64,000 bases of DNA, taken from the NCBI GenBank assembly GCA_033032865.1, contig JAWHQI010000257.1:1426001-1490000 (forward strand), written 5' to 3'. How positions within the stretch are numbered: the stretch's first letter is position 1; each line of letters opens with the position of its first letter. The DNA is from Dactylorhiza incarnata (lineage: Eukaryota; Streptophyta; Magnoliopsida; Asparagales; Orchidaceae). Below are positions 31,457 through 42,764 of the stretch, piece by piece. The position numbers and the translations under genes are program-made. The notes below the pieces were generated by a model. The model was not told the DNA's origin, made no database searches, and saw only the letters and a list, made by a program, of their open reading frames with translations.

Positions 31457-33664
31457 TTAGTCGTCCCCTACCCGAAGGAGGAGGCGACCGTTACTCACAT
31501 CAATTAATGCGCGGGAGGTCGCGAGGAAAGGGCGACCGAGGATAATTGGTACCTCGGCGTCCTCCTCGATGTCGAGGATGATGAAGTCTACCGGAAAGAT
31601 AAACTTGTCAACCTTGACCAGAACGTCCTCCACTACCCCGATAGGATATTTTATCGAGCGATCCGCGAGTTGGATGCTCATTTTTGTTGGGGTGGGAACA
31701 CCCAAATCCAGTTTTTTAAAGAGGGAGAAGGGCATCAAATTGATGCTCGCTCCCAGGTCCGCTAGGGCGTACTTTATTAATAAATTGCCGAATAGGCACG
31801 GGATGGAAAACCTTCCCGGGTCGTTTAGTTTTGGCGGCAATTTATTAAGTAGGGCCGCCGAGCATTCCGCATTTAAGGAAACACGCGAAATTCCCTCGAG
31901 CTTCTTTTTATTAGAAAGGAGCTCCTTAAGGTATTTCGCGTATTTCGGCATTTGTGAGAGTGCCTCGCAGAAGGGGACGTTAATTTGAATTTGTTTAAAA
32001 ATTTGTAAAAACTTTTTATAATGTTCGTCCTCCTTCTCTTTATTAAGTTTTGCGGGGTACGAAATTTGCGGGCTCGAGACGCCCGGCGCTAATTTTTTTT
32101 CCGTATCTAATAAAATAAAAGACGAGGGTGCAGGGGTCGGAGGCGAAACAGTTACCTGATGCTCAACCCGCAATGGGGAGTCGACCTCCTTGCCGCTGCG
32201 AAGGGTAATGGCGTGGGCATTTTCACGCGGGTTCTGCTCCGAGTTCCCCGGCAGTGCTCCAAGTGGCCGCTCGGAGACCATTTTTGCAAGCTGTCCAACC
32301 TGCATTTCTAAATTTTTTAGCGATCCGGTTATATTCCGGATATTTGCGTCGTTGGAAGCCATGTATTTTGCAAAAATCTCCTCGAGCGGAGAAGGTTTTG
32401 GAGGAGGAGGCGCAAAACCCTGCTGAAATCCTTGGGGATATCCATGCGGAAATCCTTGCGGGATCGCAGGTGGAGGGCGTTGCGCATTATTAGGGTTACT
32501 CCAGGAGAAGTTCGGGTGGCTCCTCCAACCCGGGTTATAGTTATTACTATATGGGTTGAAGGGCGCCCGCACTTGATTTCCCACGTAATCCACCGATTCC
32601 TCGCTTAAATTATTGTTATTATTAATATTATTATTAAGATTATTATTATTAAGATTATTAAAATTATTATTATTATTATTATTAGGATTATTAAAATTAT
32701 TATTATTATTATTAGGATTATTAGCCCAAGCGGGAGTGGAGGAGGAAGCAGTCATCTCCGCCACTTGCTTACTTAGCCGCTCTACCTGCGAGGCTAAGTG
32801 AGTAGTGGCATCCACTTCGAAAATACCAGCCGGTTTAGGAGGGCGCGACCTTGGCACGTTCCATTGGTACGCGTTCATGGCCATTTCTTCGATCAGAGCT
32901 TGAGCGGCCTCCGGGGTTTTGTTGTTTAACGTTCCCCCGGCGGCTGCGTCGATCATCTGTCTCGTTGAAAAATTCAAGCCGTTATAGAACGTTTGTACCT
33001 GAAGCCAAGTTGGTAGCGCGTGATGAGGACACCTACGCAAATATTCTTTAAAACGTTCCCAAGTCTCGTAGAGAGACTCGGAATCGAATTGAATGAAGGA
33101 TGCGATATCGGTGCGTAATTTAGCGGTTTTTGACGGAGGAAAATATTTAGTTAGAAAATTCTCCGTCAATTCGGCCCACGTGGTTATGGACCCTCTCGGA
33201 AGAGAAGTCAACCACGATTTCGCCTTTGTCCGCAGGGAAAAGGGAAATAAGCGCAAGCGAATGGCGTCATCGCTGACGCCATTAATCTTGAAGGTGTCGC
33301 AAATTTCTAAAAAATTATTAAGGTGTTGGTTTGGGTCCTCATCTGGCAAACCGTCGAACTGAATCGACTGTTGTACCATTTGAATTATACTGGATTTGAT
33401 TTCGAAATTATTATTAGCTACCGCGGGGCGGGTAACGCTCGATCCTGTATCCTCTAAATTTGGCCTAGCATAATAGGCCATGGTCCGCTGTGGGGCCGCA
33501 TTTAGATTAGGATCGCCCATCACGCCTATATGTATATCGCCGACGGATTCTTCAGGATCTATTTGTAGATTTTGATTATGAGATCGGCGGCGCTCGTGAA
33601 ACGTGCGCTCGATTTCAGGATCAAAAGGTATAGTCGGATTATCCGAAGATTCTCCTCGGGTCAT
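31457..33664 (-). CDS. gag: Gag-protease of element D
   Basis: 735 codons starting ATG at 33664, 416 bp inside the primer site. The gag domain is at about residues 105-235 (AIRLRLFPFSLRTKAKSWL, YETWERFKEYLRRCPHH). It is followed by a long Asn-rich stretch encoded by AAT/ATT repeats (32604-32725), a Pro/Gln-rich part, the Athila-typical ITLRSGKEVDSP, and an aspartic protease whose active site reads ADLGASINLMP (DLGA instead of the usual DTG/DSG, as in other Athila elements). It ends at TAA 31457-31459, directly before the RT part. Whether this stop is a late mutation or is bypassed by readthrough cannot be told from one copy. Confidence 0.93.
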   Translation of the reverse strand: MTRGESSDNPTIPFDPEIERTFHERRRSHNQNLQIDPEESVGDIHIGVMGDPNLNAAPQRTMAYYARPNLEDTGSSVTRPAVANNNFEIKSSIIQMVQQSIQFDGLPDEDPNQHLNNFLEICDTFKINGVSDDAIRLRLFPFSLRTKAKSWLTSLPRGSITTWAELTENFLTKYFPPSKTAKLRTDIASFIQFDSESLYETWERFKEYLRRCPHHALPTWLQVQTFYNGLNFSTRQMIDAAAGGTLNNKTPEAAQALIEEMAMNAYQWNVPRSRPPKPAGIFEVDATTHLASQVERLSKQVAEMTASSSTPAWANNPNNNNNNFNNPNNNNNNNFNNLNNNNLNNNINNNNNLSEESVDYVGNQVRAPFNPYSNNYNPGWRSHPNFSWSNPNNAQRPPPAIPQGFPHGYPQGFQQGFAPPPPKPSPLEEIFAKYMASNDANIRNITGSLKNLEMQVGQLAKMVSERPLGALPGNSEQNPRENAHAITLRSGKEVDSPLRVEHQVTVSPPTPAPSSFILLDTEKKLAPGVSSPQISYPAKLNKEKEDEHYKKFLQIFKQIQINVPFCEALSQMPKYAKYLKELLSNKKKLEGISRVSLNAECSAALLNKLPPKLNDPGRFSIPCLFGNLLIKYALADLGASINLMPFSLFKKLDLGVPTPTKMSIQLADRSIKYPIGVVEDVLVKVDKFIFPVDFIILDIEEDAEVPIILGRPFLATSRALIDVSNGRLLLRVGDD

Positions 33665-34080
33665 ACACTATTCTTTAATTAATTTTTTTTTTTGGAAGAA
33701 AGAGTTTTCTTTTTATAGATTTTTTTTGATGTTTTTGTTTTGGAAATATTTTTACAAGGAAGAAAAAGAAGGAAAGAAAGTAAAAGAGAATAATATATTT
33801 TTTTGGGTTTTTCTTTACTTAAGTAAAATATATAAATATATATTTTTTTGGGTTTGATTTTTGTGGGGCTTTTATATGAAAATATATGTAGCTGTATTCG
33901 AAAATATATGTAAAAAAGGAAAATTGAAAAATATATGTATATATATATATATTTTTTTTTTTTGATTTTTCTTAACTTAGATAGTATATTTTTTTTAGTT
34001 TTTGGTTTTTTTAGATAGAAAAAGAGATGAAATATAAGATAAAATTAATAGCGTTTCCTATTTCAAAATAACGACACAAC

Positions 34081-34098
34081 TCCCCGGCAACGGCGCCA
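34081..34098 (-). other. Primer-binding site of element D (tRNA-Asp)
   Basis: The plus strand reads TCCCCGGCAACGGCGCCA, the 3' end of plant tRNA-Asp, so the minus-strand RNA is complementary to it. It lies 6 bp from the LTR at 34105. Confidence 0.9.
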
Positions 34099-34104
34099 AA
34101 AACT

Positions 34105-37039
34105 TGATACGCTGAGATTTATTTTTAAATGTGTGGCCTTGCTTTCTTCTTTTATTAGAATTCGGCGGCGTTTTCGAAGAGTCCCGCGAGTAATCCTACT
34201 TCGAGGAATTACTCGTTATCCTATCGAAAGATAGAAGTAACGGCTTTTTCCTCTTTCGAAATATCGAAGATTACTCTTTGGCCGCGTCGCCAAAAGCTAA
34301 GTAGAAAGGGTTAGAAAGGTTTTATGTTGAAATTAAAATTGAAAGCTTTTTGAAAATATTGTTGCAACAATTTTTTGAGTAGTTGCAACAATTCTTTAAG
34401 AGCGTTTTAAAACTTCTTTTACCTTGAGCTAGTTGCAACAACCAAAGAGGTGTTGCAACAAATTTTTTAGTGTTTTTAAAAGAGTTTTAAAGAGTGCTTT
34501 AGAGAGAAAGCTTTTGGGTTTATGTAATTATCCGGACTAAAATCAATAAAGGCAAGTGGACCTTATCGATAGTAGTATAGGATATTTCTTTTGAAATATC
34601 AAGGTCGTATTTTTCCAAGGTCGTATCGATTATTTCTACTTCTTAGGAACGCGCTATTATTTTATCGAGAAGAGTTTGAAATTGATTTTTATGATTTTAT
34701 AGAAAAGCTAGTGACGAAAATGATAACTATCGCGGGCTTGGTGTGCGTTTAGCAAAAACCAAGAAAAGCGATGAAAAGAAAAAGAACGAAAACGTTAATT
34801 TAAAAAGTAGTTTTGCTTAGAATTTTTTTGAGTTTTATAAAACGATAATGATAACTACGGCGATAATAAGCGATTGAGCGGGTAGCGGAATTAAGCAAAA
34901 AGCAAATATATAAAAAATAAAAGACGCACTAATTGAAAACTCACGCACTCTACGGAATTAAAATGAAAGCTGTAAATTGCAGAAATTGAAGAAATGCGAT
35001 CCCTACCCAAATAGGTAGAGGGGAAATAAATGCGTGAGCAAGTCCTATCCAAACGGATAGGCGGGAAATAAATGCGTGAGCAAGTCCTATCCAAACGTTT
35101 AGGCGGGAAATAAATGCGTGAGCAAGTCCTATCCAAACGGATAGGCGGGAAATAAATGCGTGACGGAAATGGAAACTATTCGATTAAAAAAAAAGCAAAC
35201 TTTATACTCATACACACACCCACTCTACTTGAAATTGAAATCTAAATTAAAAGAAAGCAAAAATTTATACTCATACACACACACACTCTACTTTAATGAA
35301 ATTTAATTAAAAATAAAACAAAACTACACTCATACACTCACACACACAACAATAATGAAACTAAGTTAAAAAGAAAAGAAATCTATTCTCATACACACAC
35401 ACACACACTAATAACAAAATGGAAATAAAAATAACATAACAACTTTTTACTCTCATACACACACACACTTACAAAAAAAAGCAAAAAGAAAGCAAAAACA
35501 ACAAATGAAAACAAAACAAAACAAAACAAAACAAAAAACTAATTAACCACCTACACTCACACACACTAATAACAAATCATCTAAAAATTACAACAAAGCT
35601 AAAAATAAGAAAACTACACTCATACACACACACACCCAAATTAAAATGACAAACTAACAAAAATTACAAAGATTACAAAAACTAAAAAAAAGAAAGGAAG
35701 ATAAACACACACACACTTTCACAAGAACAAAGAGAAAGTTACAAAATAAGCAAATTTTATTTTATTATCATCATAAAAAGGGTTACAAAGCTAGAGAGAG
35801 AGTGCACAAAATTACAAAAACACTAAAAACCTTAAACACCAAATGGATCACAACCTCAAGGTTTAATTCTCAAAATTGTGAACCTTCATTACAATGGCCT
35901 ACCCCCCTTATTTATAGGCAAAAGAGAGAGAGAGGGAGAGAGAGAGAGAGAGAGGGGGGGCTGGCTGGAAGCATGGCTGGAGGGGTGCAGCTGGCGGGTG
36001 TGCTGGAGGGGCGCGGGCAGGGGGGCAGGGGCGCGGGCAGCAGGGTCGGCGCGGGCAGCAGGGTGCTAGCTGGCGGATCGGGCAGGGCGCGGATCGGGCA
36101 GGGCGCGGGCAGGGGGCAGCTGCTGGCACGGGCGCGGGCAGGCGGGCAGGGGCGCGGGCAGCAGGGTCGGCGCGGGCAGCAGGGTGCTAGCTGGCGGATC
36201 GGGCAGGGCGCGGATCGGGCAGGGCGCGGTTTTAATTCAGCAAAATGTGGCCGCCGGGATTCGATCCTGCGCCACTAAGGAAGACAACCTACACCAAATC
36301 CACATGGGCAAGTGGACTTTGATGTAAACACAAGAACATTTTTATACATATTATATATATTCACAGAATTTTTCTTTTATAAATTAACTTTAATATAAAA
36401 TAACTTAATAATATCAATAATAAAAACGATTTTTATTAACTTAATATATATATAAAAATATTATAATTTTTATTTACATAAATTTTAGATACTTTAAATA
36501 TTCATTTACATAAATATTTTTACAAAATTACTTACATAAATATTTACATACTTATTATATAGTTTTTATTTAATATATATATATATACTATTATTATTTA
36601 CATTTTATATACTATACATATATATTTATACATATACATATATTATACATATGAGTATTTTATTATATTTATAACATATTTATTATTCAATATTATTATA
36701 ATTATTATTATATATATATTCTTATCATTATTATAATATATATTTTATTATATATCTTATTTATTTATTATATATACATTATGATTATTACTATGTTTAT
36801 TTATTATATGATACTACTATAATTATTATATATATATTTCTATATATTTATATTATATACATAATACTATCTTATTCTCAAATTTATTCTTATATAAGTA
36901 TAATTACTTATTTTTACAAAATTTATATGAATATTTATATACATATAAAAAAAAGTGATTATTTCAATAATTTGCATATTGTATGTACAAAAATACCCAA
37001 AATTAGGCTAGAAATTATACTAAAAATATGCAATATTTT
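34105..37039 (-). repeat. 5' LTR of element D
   Basis: 2935 bp, nearly identical to 22776-25725. The TATA box is at 35908-35916 and the 42-bp array at 34996-35163. Its AACAA run is shorter than in the 3' LTR and it has two extra TA-type bases in the AT-rich U3. Confidence 0.97.
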
Positions 37040-37546
37040 CTATTTATCAAGGCTCCGGTAGACCGGACAAAATTGAACCGTCTTAGCCCAGGAGCGTTCG
37101 AGCGTGCAAACAGTCACAGAAAAAGGAAAGCTAACAAGACAATTATTTTAACATGAAAAACCCGTCAACTGGGTGAAAAACCACGTGGCCGGGTCTGTGC
37201 CGGGCAAAACTTCCACTATTTGTTGGTTGTTGTACAGAGCTGTTATGAAGAACTCGAGGGCGACAGACCGCCTATCGTTACAATTGTTGAGAGAGAGGTG
37301 CTCGGAGGGTGACATGTCACCACTCACGGAGCTAAGTCTTTTGCCTGCTGCAGACGGGAATGTTGCGTTCTGAACGCTATGGAGATTTTGACTGCTGCTT
37401 GAAGGTTGGATCAATGAGTTCTGTGCGTCTTTATCTATGTGGCTTGCCTCCTGCTGCGCGAGAGGAGTTTGGAGTACTGGTCTTGACGGTGGCTGACACG
37501 CTTGTACTTTAGCGCAACGTGTTTGTTGCTGAATGCGCGGGGGTGC

Positions 37547-37965
37547 GCTTGGAGCGGAGCACACGGAGGCGCGCTTGGAGCGGAGGGCACGGAAGCGCGC
37601 TTGGAGCGGAGCGCACGGAGGCGCGCTTGGAGCGGAGCGCACGGAGGCGCGCTTGGAGCGGAGCGCACGGAGGCGCGCTTGGAGCGGAGCGCACGGAGGC
37701 GCACTTGGAGCGGTCTTGAGAGCGAAGCGCGCGGAGGCGCGCTTCGAGTGGTCTTGAGAGCGAAGCGCGCGGAGGCGCGCTTGGAGCGGTCTTGAGAGCG
37801 AAGCGCGCGGAGGAACGCTTGGAGCGGTCTTGTGAGCGAAGCGCACAGAGGTGCGCTTGGAGCGGAGCGCACGGAGGCGCGCTTAGAGCGGAGTGCACGG
37901 AGACGCGCTTGGAGCGGAGCACACGGAGGCGCGCTTGGAGCGGAGCGCACGGAGACGCACTTGGA
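37547..37965. repeat. 26-bp tandem repeat in E LTR, about 14 units
   Basis: Units of CTTGGAGCGGAGCGCACGGA plus GGCGCG. Several longer units include TCTTGAGAGCGAAGCGCGC. The Arg/Ala-rich frames on both strands are by-products. Confidence 0.9.
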
Positions 37966-38255
37966 TCGAAAGAAGGTTTTCAAAGGATCTTCAAGGTGCT
38001 CGAAGATCTTCGAAGGGGTCTTCGAAGGCAAGGGAGATCTTCACGAAAACTCTCTCTTGCACTTAGGAGGAAATGAGGGAGGAGAAAAAGGGATCCAAAT
38101 AAAGGGGAAATATGGTCTATTTATAGATTCTAAGAGGGGCAACCCGGTAATTTCCCCTGATAACTACCGGACGGACGAATAAGAACGCGGATCACCAATT
38201 TTACGCAAATAACGAGACCGCCCCCGGACGGTTACGGGTTCAACGGAAGCCGCTC

Positions 38256-38705
38256 CTCCCGCGAGGGGAGGAGCGGACGGCCAGCGGGGAGGCCGAGATC
38301 GGGCGGCCAAATGGCCGCCAGATTTGGGCGAGCGGGAGGCCGCCCCCGGCTGGGGCGGTGGTTGAGATCAGGCGGCCAAGTGGCCGCCCGACTTGGGCGA
38401 GAGGGAGGCCGCCCCCTGCGGGGGCGGCGGCCAAATGGCCGCCTGATCTGGGCGAGAGGGAGGCCGCCCCCGGAGGGGGCGGCGACCGAGATCGGACAGC
38501 CAAGCGGCCGCCCGATCTGGGCGAGAGGGAGGCCGCCCCCCCGTGGGGGCGTCGGGCTGCCAAATGGTCGCCTAATCTGGGCGAGAGGTAGGCCACCCCC
38601 GGCGGGGGCCGGCGGCCGAGATCAGGCGGTCAAATGGCCGCCCGATCTGGGCGAGAGGGAGGCCGCCCCCGGCGGGGGCGGCGACCGAGATCGGGCAGCC
38701 AAATG
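38256..38705. repeat. GC-rich tandem repeat of variable unit length
   Basis: GGGCGAGAGGGAGGCCGCCC recurs at about 38393, 38448, 38516, 38577 and 38648, with GGCGGCCAAATGGCCGCC palindromes between. Units are 55-72 bp. Confidence 0.8.
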
Positions 38706-39694
38706 ATTTGATAATTTATTAAATACAACTTGATGAAACAAATATTTTTTTATTATTATTACTCTAATATTTCATAATCGTTTGATAATTTTTTTGCTTT
38801 TGTGAGGGAGTTGAAATTTTTTAGTGTTCTATCATTGAAAGGAGAGAAGCTAAAAAAAATCACATAAGCACGCTTGAGCGTGTGCAATAATATAGATCTT
38901 CAGTTTTGATAAATAATAATTATATTATTGTTACTATTTAGTAATAATAATTTATTTAAATTTGCTATAATAGTTTTAATAATATATATATATATATATT
39001 AGTTAACTTTATTTATTTTAAAATTAACTACAATATATACAAAATATATGTCTCATACATTCATTAATGTAATTAATAAAAGAAATATTCTGTTAGAAAC
39101 TTTTGATATTATAAACTTTAAAGTTATTAATATGTAATATAATTAATATATAGTATTAATTAATATTATTAAGTGTATTGAATATTTTAATAAATTTTGA
39201 AATTATTTTTCACTCTATAAATAGCCCATTAAAATATGAAATACATACACATAAAATTTTTCTCATCTTTTACCCATAAGCTCTCATATTTTTCACTATA
39301 TTTTTTTGTATTTTAAATTTGCATCATTCAGTGGAAGTTTGGGTGTTATGTGCTTCTTCGATGTCTGCACACATCGGTATTATACCTTCGAATGTGAGCA
39401 TCGGTTGGAAGAAATATCGGAGTGGGATGCAACATCTGTAGAACAGTGACCACACGGTTTATCCAGACTTGATTTATTATTTTAATATATTTTACATTAT
39501 TTTATTTCATATTATTTTAAATACTCATTTTATATTCCAAAAATTCTATTAATTTTTTTATTATTATCTATTTCTAAAAGAAACTTAGCTGACCCCACTA
39601 TGGTGGGATAAACCCTTGAGTGTTATTGTATTATTCTAGAAGAAAACTTGAAATTATTTTATTATATAAGCAAATTGTTTGGAGAGAATTTTCG
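38706..39694. other. AT-rich region without genes
   Basis: No coding sequence recognised. There is a TATAAATAG at about 39216 and transcript-like, less AT-rich sequence at 39310-39470, possibly part of an unclassified LTR or small element. Confidence 0.35.
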
Positions 39695-39993
39695 GTACGT
39701 GTAACGTTCCTAAAGGATGGTACGGGACAGTATTTTTAGTTGAAATTGCGACTGTAACTGTATTCATAGTTATATTTACAGTCGTAAAAACATATGTAAT
39801 TTACAACTGTAACTGTATTAAAAAAAATTCACTTTTTAACACGTGTATTTTCAGACCGTAACATATACAAATGAGATCTTAAAATGATCATAAAAATAAT
39901 TAAATTAATATTCTGTAATTTATTTTTTAAAAACACTGTATTTGGGTCTACAAATACAATAAGCGCACCATCCTTTAGGTATGTTATGCGTAC
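39695..39993. mobile_element. Probable MITE (about 300 bp)
   Basis: Inverted ends GTACGTGTAACGTTCC then TAAAGGATGGT at 39695-39721 and their inverse at 39967-39993 (four or five mismatches). The interior is AT-rich with several ACTGTAACTGTA phrases. No clear target duplication, so the superfamily is undecided. Confidence 0.55.
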
Positions 39994-40050
39994 ATAAGTA
40001 TTTTCCTTCTAATACATGCATCCAAGCTCAATCGGCTAACTTTCTCCTAT

Positions 40051-40407
40051 TTGACGATTCGACCCCAAGCCGCCTTCTCTTTCTTCTCGAGCATAGATCT
40101 AGATTTCCTTCTTATAAATCATCCTTACACTGTTTTCGAAGCGCCGACGCCGCCTAAAATGAGATCCAAGAGGTGGTGCACCTCCTACCTCTCGGTTATC
40201 ACATTTGCCAGCGATCTGGAGACTGACCAAATGCAATGCCACCACCCAATAGGTCGTCGGCCTCTGGCGACCGAAGGGGAAGTGTCACAGCCCCTCCCCG
40301 CCACCTTCCGTGTTGTCAGCGGTCATGACCATGTGGTTGAAGATGTAGCGCATCACTAATAATCCTGGGCCGTCATATCAGGTTATATTGAGATAAACGC
40401 CTCAAAT
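40051..40407. other. Spacer without recognisable gene
   Basis: A 102-codon plus-strand frame (40051-40359) shows no family features or homologous copy in the window. I do not call it a gene. Confidence 0.3.
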
Positions 40408-40558
40408 TGTTAGAGTTTTTGCTCACCAACAATTGGCCCCGCAATAGATCGGCAATGAATAGCACTTTGGTTAAGGTGGTAGCGGCTATTCACAGACCAT
40501 ACCCCCTCCCCCTGGATTTTTCTATAAATAGGACAACAAGACACAAGTAGAAGACACC

Positions 40559-40599
<41 letters not shown>

Positions 40600-40863
40600 G
40601 GCGTGTGCGAGTTCAGTGTCCACCTCTCTTGTGCCGAGCTCAACATTGGCTTTAATTAGGAGGGGAAGTTCCTATAAGCTTTCTGGTGTGTGGCAGGACC
40701 TCTTCACTGCAGCACACATGTATTATTTGTAGGCATTTCAGAGATATTTCTTGTGTTCTCTAGCATCTTCTCATCTTATTTCTTGTGTTCTCTAGCATCT
40801 TCTCGTCTTATCTCTTCTAGCCTTTGCTCACTCCCAGGTCTTAACATTATGAACCTATTTTTT
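40408..40863 (+). repeat. LTR fragment related to the A/B family
   Basis: TGTTAGAG start, TCTATAAATAGG (40531-40542), a 35-base C-run (40560-40594), then GGGGAAGTTCC and GGTGTGTGGCAGGACCTC with CACTGCAGCA, which parallel GGGGAAGTCTC and GTTGTGGGACCTCCCTG with CCGCAGCA in solo LTR 48804-49421. A 36-bp phrase (TTTCTTGTGTTCTCTAGCAT) is duplicated at 40747 and 40780. Confidence 0.55.
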
Positions 40864-41330
40864 GGTTCCAACAACAATATTATATGTATTGAACACGTTC
40901 ATGAGAGACGCTGCTGGAATTTTCAAAGTCGTCGCTAGAATAATTATGATCATATTCATCAATTGAGATGGTATCATAACATTATGAATATTAATGACAT
41001 ATAATATTTTAGAACATTGCAACACATAATTAACATGATGTGTATTTGTGTTCCAACAGGAAAACACATTAAAGTTCAAATCAATACAATACATATTAAA
41101 GTTCCAAGTAGCATAACACATTGAAGTTCAAAGTATCACTACACATTAAAGTTCAAAAAGACGACACAACTCAAACATGAAAAACATGATCACTACGGCT
41201 TATTGTTGTAATTAGTTCTGATTCACCAATTCCTTGTATCAGGAGGAATGCACATGAAGATCTCTCTATTGCTTTTGTCCTTTATAAAGTTTATACCGAA
41301 GAAGAATAAATCGGGGTCAGCATATATTTC

Positions 41331-41654
41331 TTAAGTATTTGAAATCAGTTCGACCGCCTCCTTGATAAAAACTGCATGTGGAGGCTTCGCAGTAATTGCA
41401 GATTCTCTTAACCTGTGCATATAGGATAATGCCTCTCTCTTCTTCTTACTTATGTTTATTCTTTTGCTCATAGACGTGGAGGCATTGCTTGCAGTTGAGG
41501 CAGTCCCTCTAAGCTCTTCACGCCTCCAACTTCGGTTAAGCGTGTTCTCTGCCATATTATCATCTACTTTTGCAATGATCTCATCCTCGAGCGCCAAACT
41601 ACCTATTGAAGGTGACCATACATCATCATCACTCGCAACTACTTGACTGAACAT
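41331..41654 (-). CDS. Unrecognised small protein in left arm of inverted repeat
   Basis: 107 codons starting MFSQVVASDDD. Acidic first half, then SMSKRINISKKKREALSYMH, a basic segment, and KPPHAVFIKEAVELIS. Past the stop the same frame continues with a conserved-looking stretch (LNFIKD-like, then NREIFM and IPPDTRNW) to about 41200, suggesting a longer ancestral protein. I do not recognise the family. The right-arm copy is broken. Confidence 0.45.
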   Translation of the reverse strand: MFSQVVASDDDVWSPSIGSLALEDEIIAKVDDNMAENTLNRSWRREELRGTASTASNASTSMSKRINISKKKREALSYMHRLRESAITAKPPHAVFIKEAVELISNT

Positions 41655-41933
41655 TTTATGAGTTTATCCTCAAGATCAGGAGATATACATGCATAACAAA
41701 ACTTCTTTGTTGAGGGAGCAACCAAAATAAAATAATAAATATGTTTAAAAATTGATTAATACAAGAAACATTTTAAAATGTCCTTCTCCACTATGTGATA
41801 TGCAGACATTTTAAAATGTGTATTGTATTAATCAATTTTTAAACGTATTATTATTTTGTTTAGGTTGTTCCCTCAACAAAGAAGTTTTGTTGTGTAGGTA
41901 TATCTTCTAATCTCGGGGATAAACTACATAAAA

Positions 41934-42265
41934 TGTTCAGTCAAATGATAGCGACCGATGATGACCGATGAACACATTCACTTGGGAGTTTGTCACCCAA
42001 GGATGAGATCATCGTCGAAGTAGGTGATAACATGGCAGAGGACACATTGACCCAAAGTCGGAGGCGTGAAGAGCTTGGAGGGGCTGCATCAACTGCAAAA
42101 AATGCATCCACGTCCATGAGCAAAAGAAGAAACATAAGTAAGAAGAAACGAGAGGCATTATCCTATAAGCACAAGTTAAGAGAAGCTGCAATTGCAGCGA
42201 AGCCTCCACATGCAGTTTTTATCAAGGAGACGGTCGAACTGATTTCAAATGATTTCAAATACTGA
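41934..42265 (+). pseudogene. Right-arm copy of the inverted-repeat ORF
   Basis: Starts MFSQMIATDDDR then stops. The body (about 42004-42265) keeps MSKRRNISKKKREALSY and KPPHAVFIKETVELIS. A 10-bp duplication (GATTTCAAAT twice, 42241-42260) shifts the end. Downstream at 42280-42408 another frame reads LNFIKDESNREIFM and IPPGTRVWWIGTNYNN. Confidence 0.5.
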
Positions 42266-42764
42266 AGAAATATATATACGTTGACCCCGATTTAGACCTT
42301 TTCTCTCTAAACTTTATAAAGGACGAAAGCAATAGAGAAATCTTCATGAGCATTCCTCCCGGTACAAGAGTTTGGTGGATTGGAACTAATTACAATAACA
42401 GGTCGTAGTGATTATGTTTTGTCATGTTTGAGTTGTTTTGTCTTCTTGAACTTTAATGTATTGTGCTACTTTGAACTTAAATGTGTTATGCTACTTTGAC
42501 TTAAATGTGTTGTGCAACTTCGAACGTTAATATGTAGTGTAATTGACTTGAACTTTAATATGTGTTGTCCCGATGGAACTTAAATAAGAATCATGCTCAT
42601 TCCTAATTATGTTGCATTGTTCTAAAATATTATATGTTATTGGTATTCATAACGTTATGAGAGCATTTCAATAGATGAAAATGATCATAATTATTCTTGT
42701 GGGGACTTTGAAAATTTTAGCAGCGTGTTTCATGAACATGTTCAATTCATACAATATTGGAACA

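Larger units (their letters stand above)
22776..37039 (-). mobile_element. Complete Athila-lineage Ty3/gypsy element D
   Basis: 14.26 kb, bounded by LTRs of 2950 and 2935 bp with TGATA...TATCA ends and a perfect 5-bp duplication AGGCT (22771-22775 and 37040-37044). In its own direction it has the 5' LTR (37039-34105), a tRNA-Asp primer site (34098-34081), gag-protease (33664-31457), RT-RNase H-integrase (31456-28304), a long AT-rich non-coding part, a polypurine tract and the 3' LTR. By eye the LTRs differ by only five or six substitutions plus microsatellite length changes, so the insertion is recent. Confidence 0.97.
37040..38705 (-). repeat. 5' LTR of element E (outer end uncertain)
   Basis: Reads on the minus strand into the E leader across the D insertion. 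It holds a TATA box (TATAAATA, 38118-38125), a 26-bp array (37547-37965) that starts about 150 bp after it, and U5 phrases shared with element F (GGGCTAAGACGGTT, CCACGTGGTTTTTCACCC). I place the outer end after the GC-rich block at 38705 but could not see a clean TG start. Confidence 0.65.
40864..42764. repeat. 1.9 kb inverted repeat (foldback structure)
   Basis: Arms 40864-41781 and 41806-42764 are imperfect inverse copies, separated by a 24-bp loop. The inner ends are ACATTTTAAAATGT on both sides, and the outer ends are GGTTCCAACAAC and, inverted, GTTCCAATATTG. Identity is high enough to align by eye throughout. Each arm carries a copy of the same small ORF pointing outward from the loop. 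No target duplication is clear. It could be a foldback transposon or an inverted duplication, and a transcript would form a long hairpin. Confidence 0.85.

Noticed and set aside
37148..38031. Arg/Ala/Ser-rich minus-strand frames of 137-232 codons
   Set aside because: They cover the 26-bp tandem array of the E LTR and show only its periodicity.
37040..38705. Copia LTR, suggested by GTGGTTTTTCACCC-type phrases
   Set aside because: Joining across element D leads directly into a gypsy leader and gypsy gag, so it belongs to element E.
40051..40359. 102-codon plus-strand frame
   Set aside because: No family motifs, no second copy in the window and a length expected by chance.
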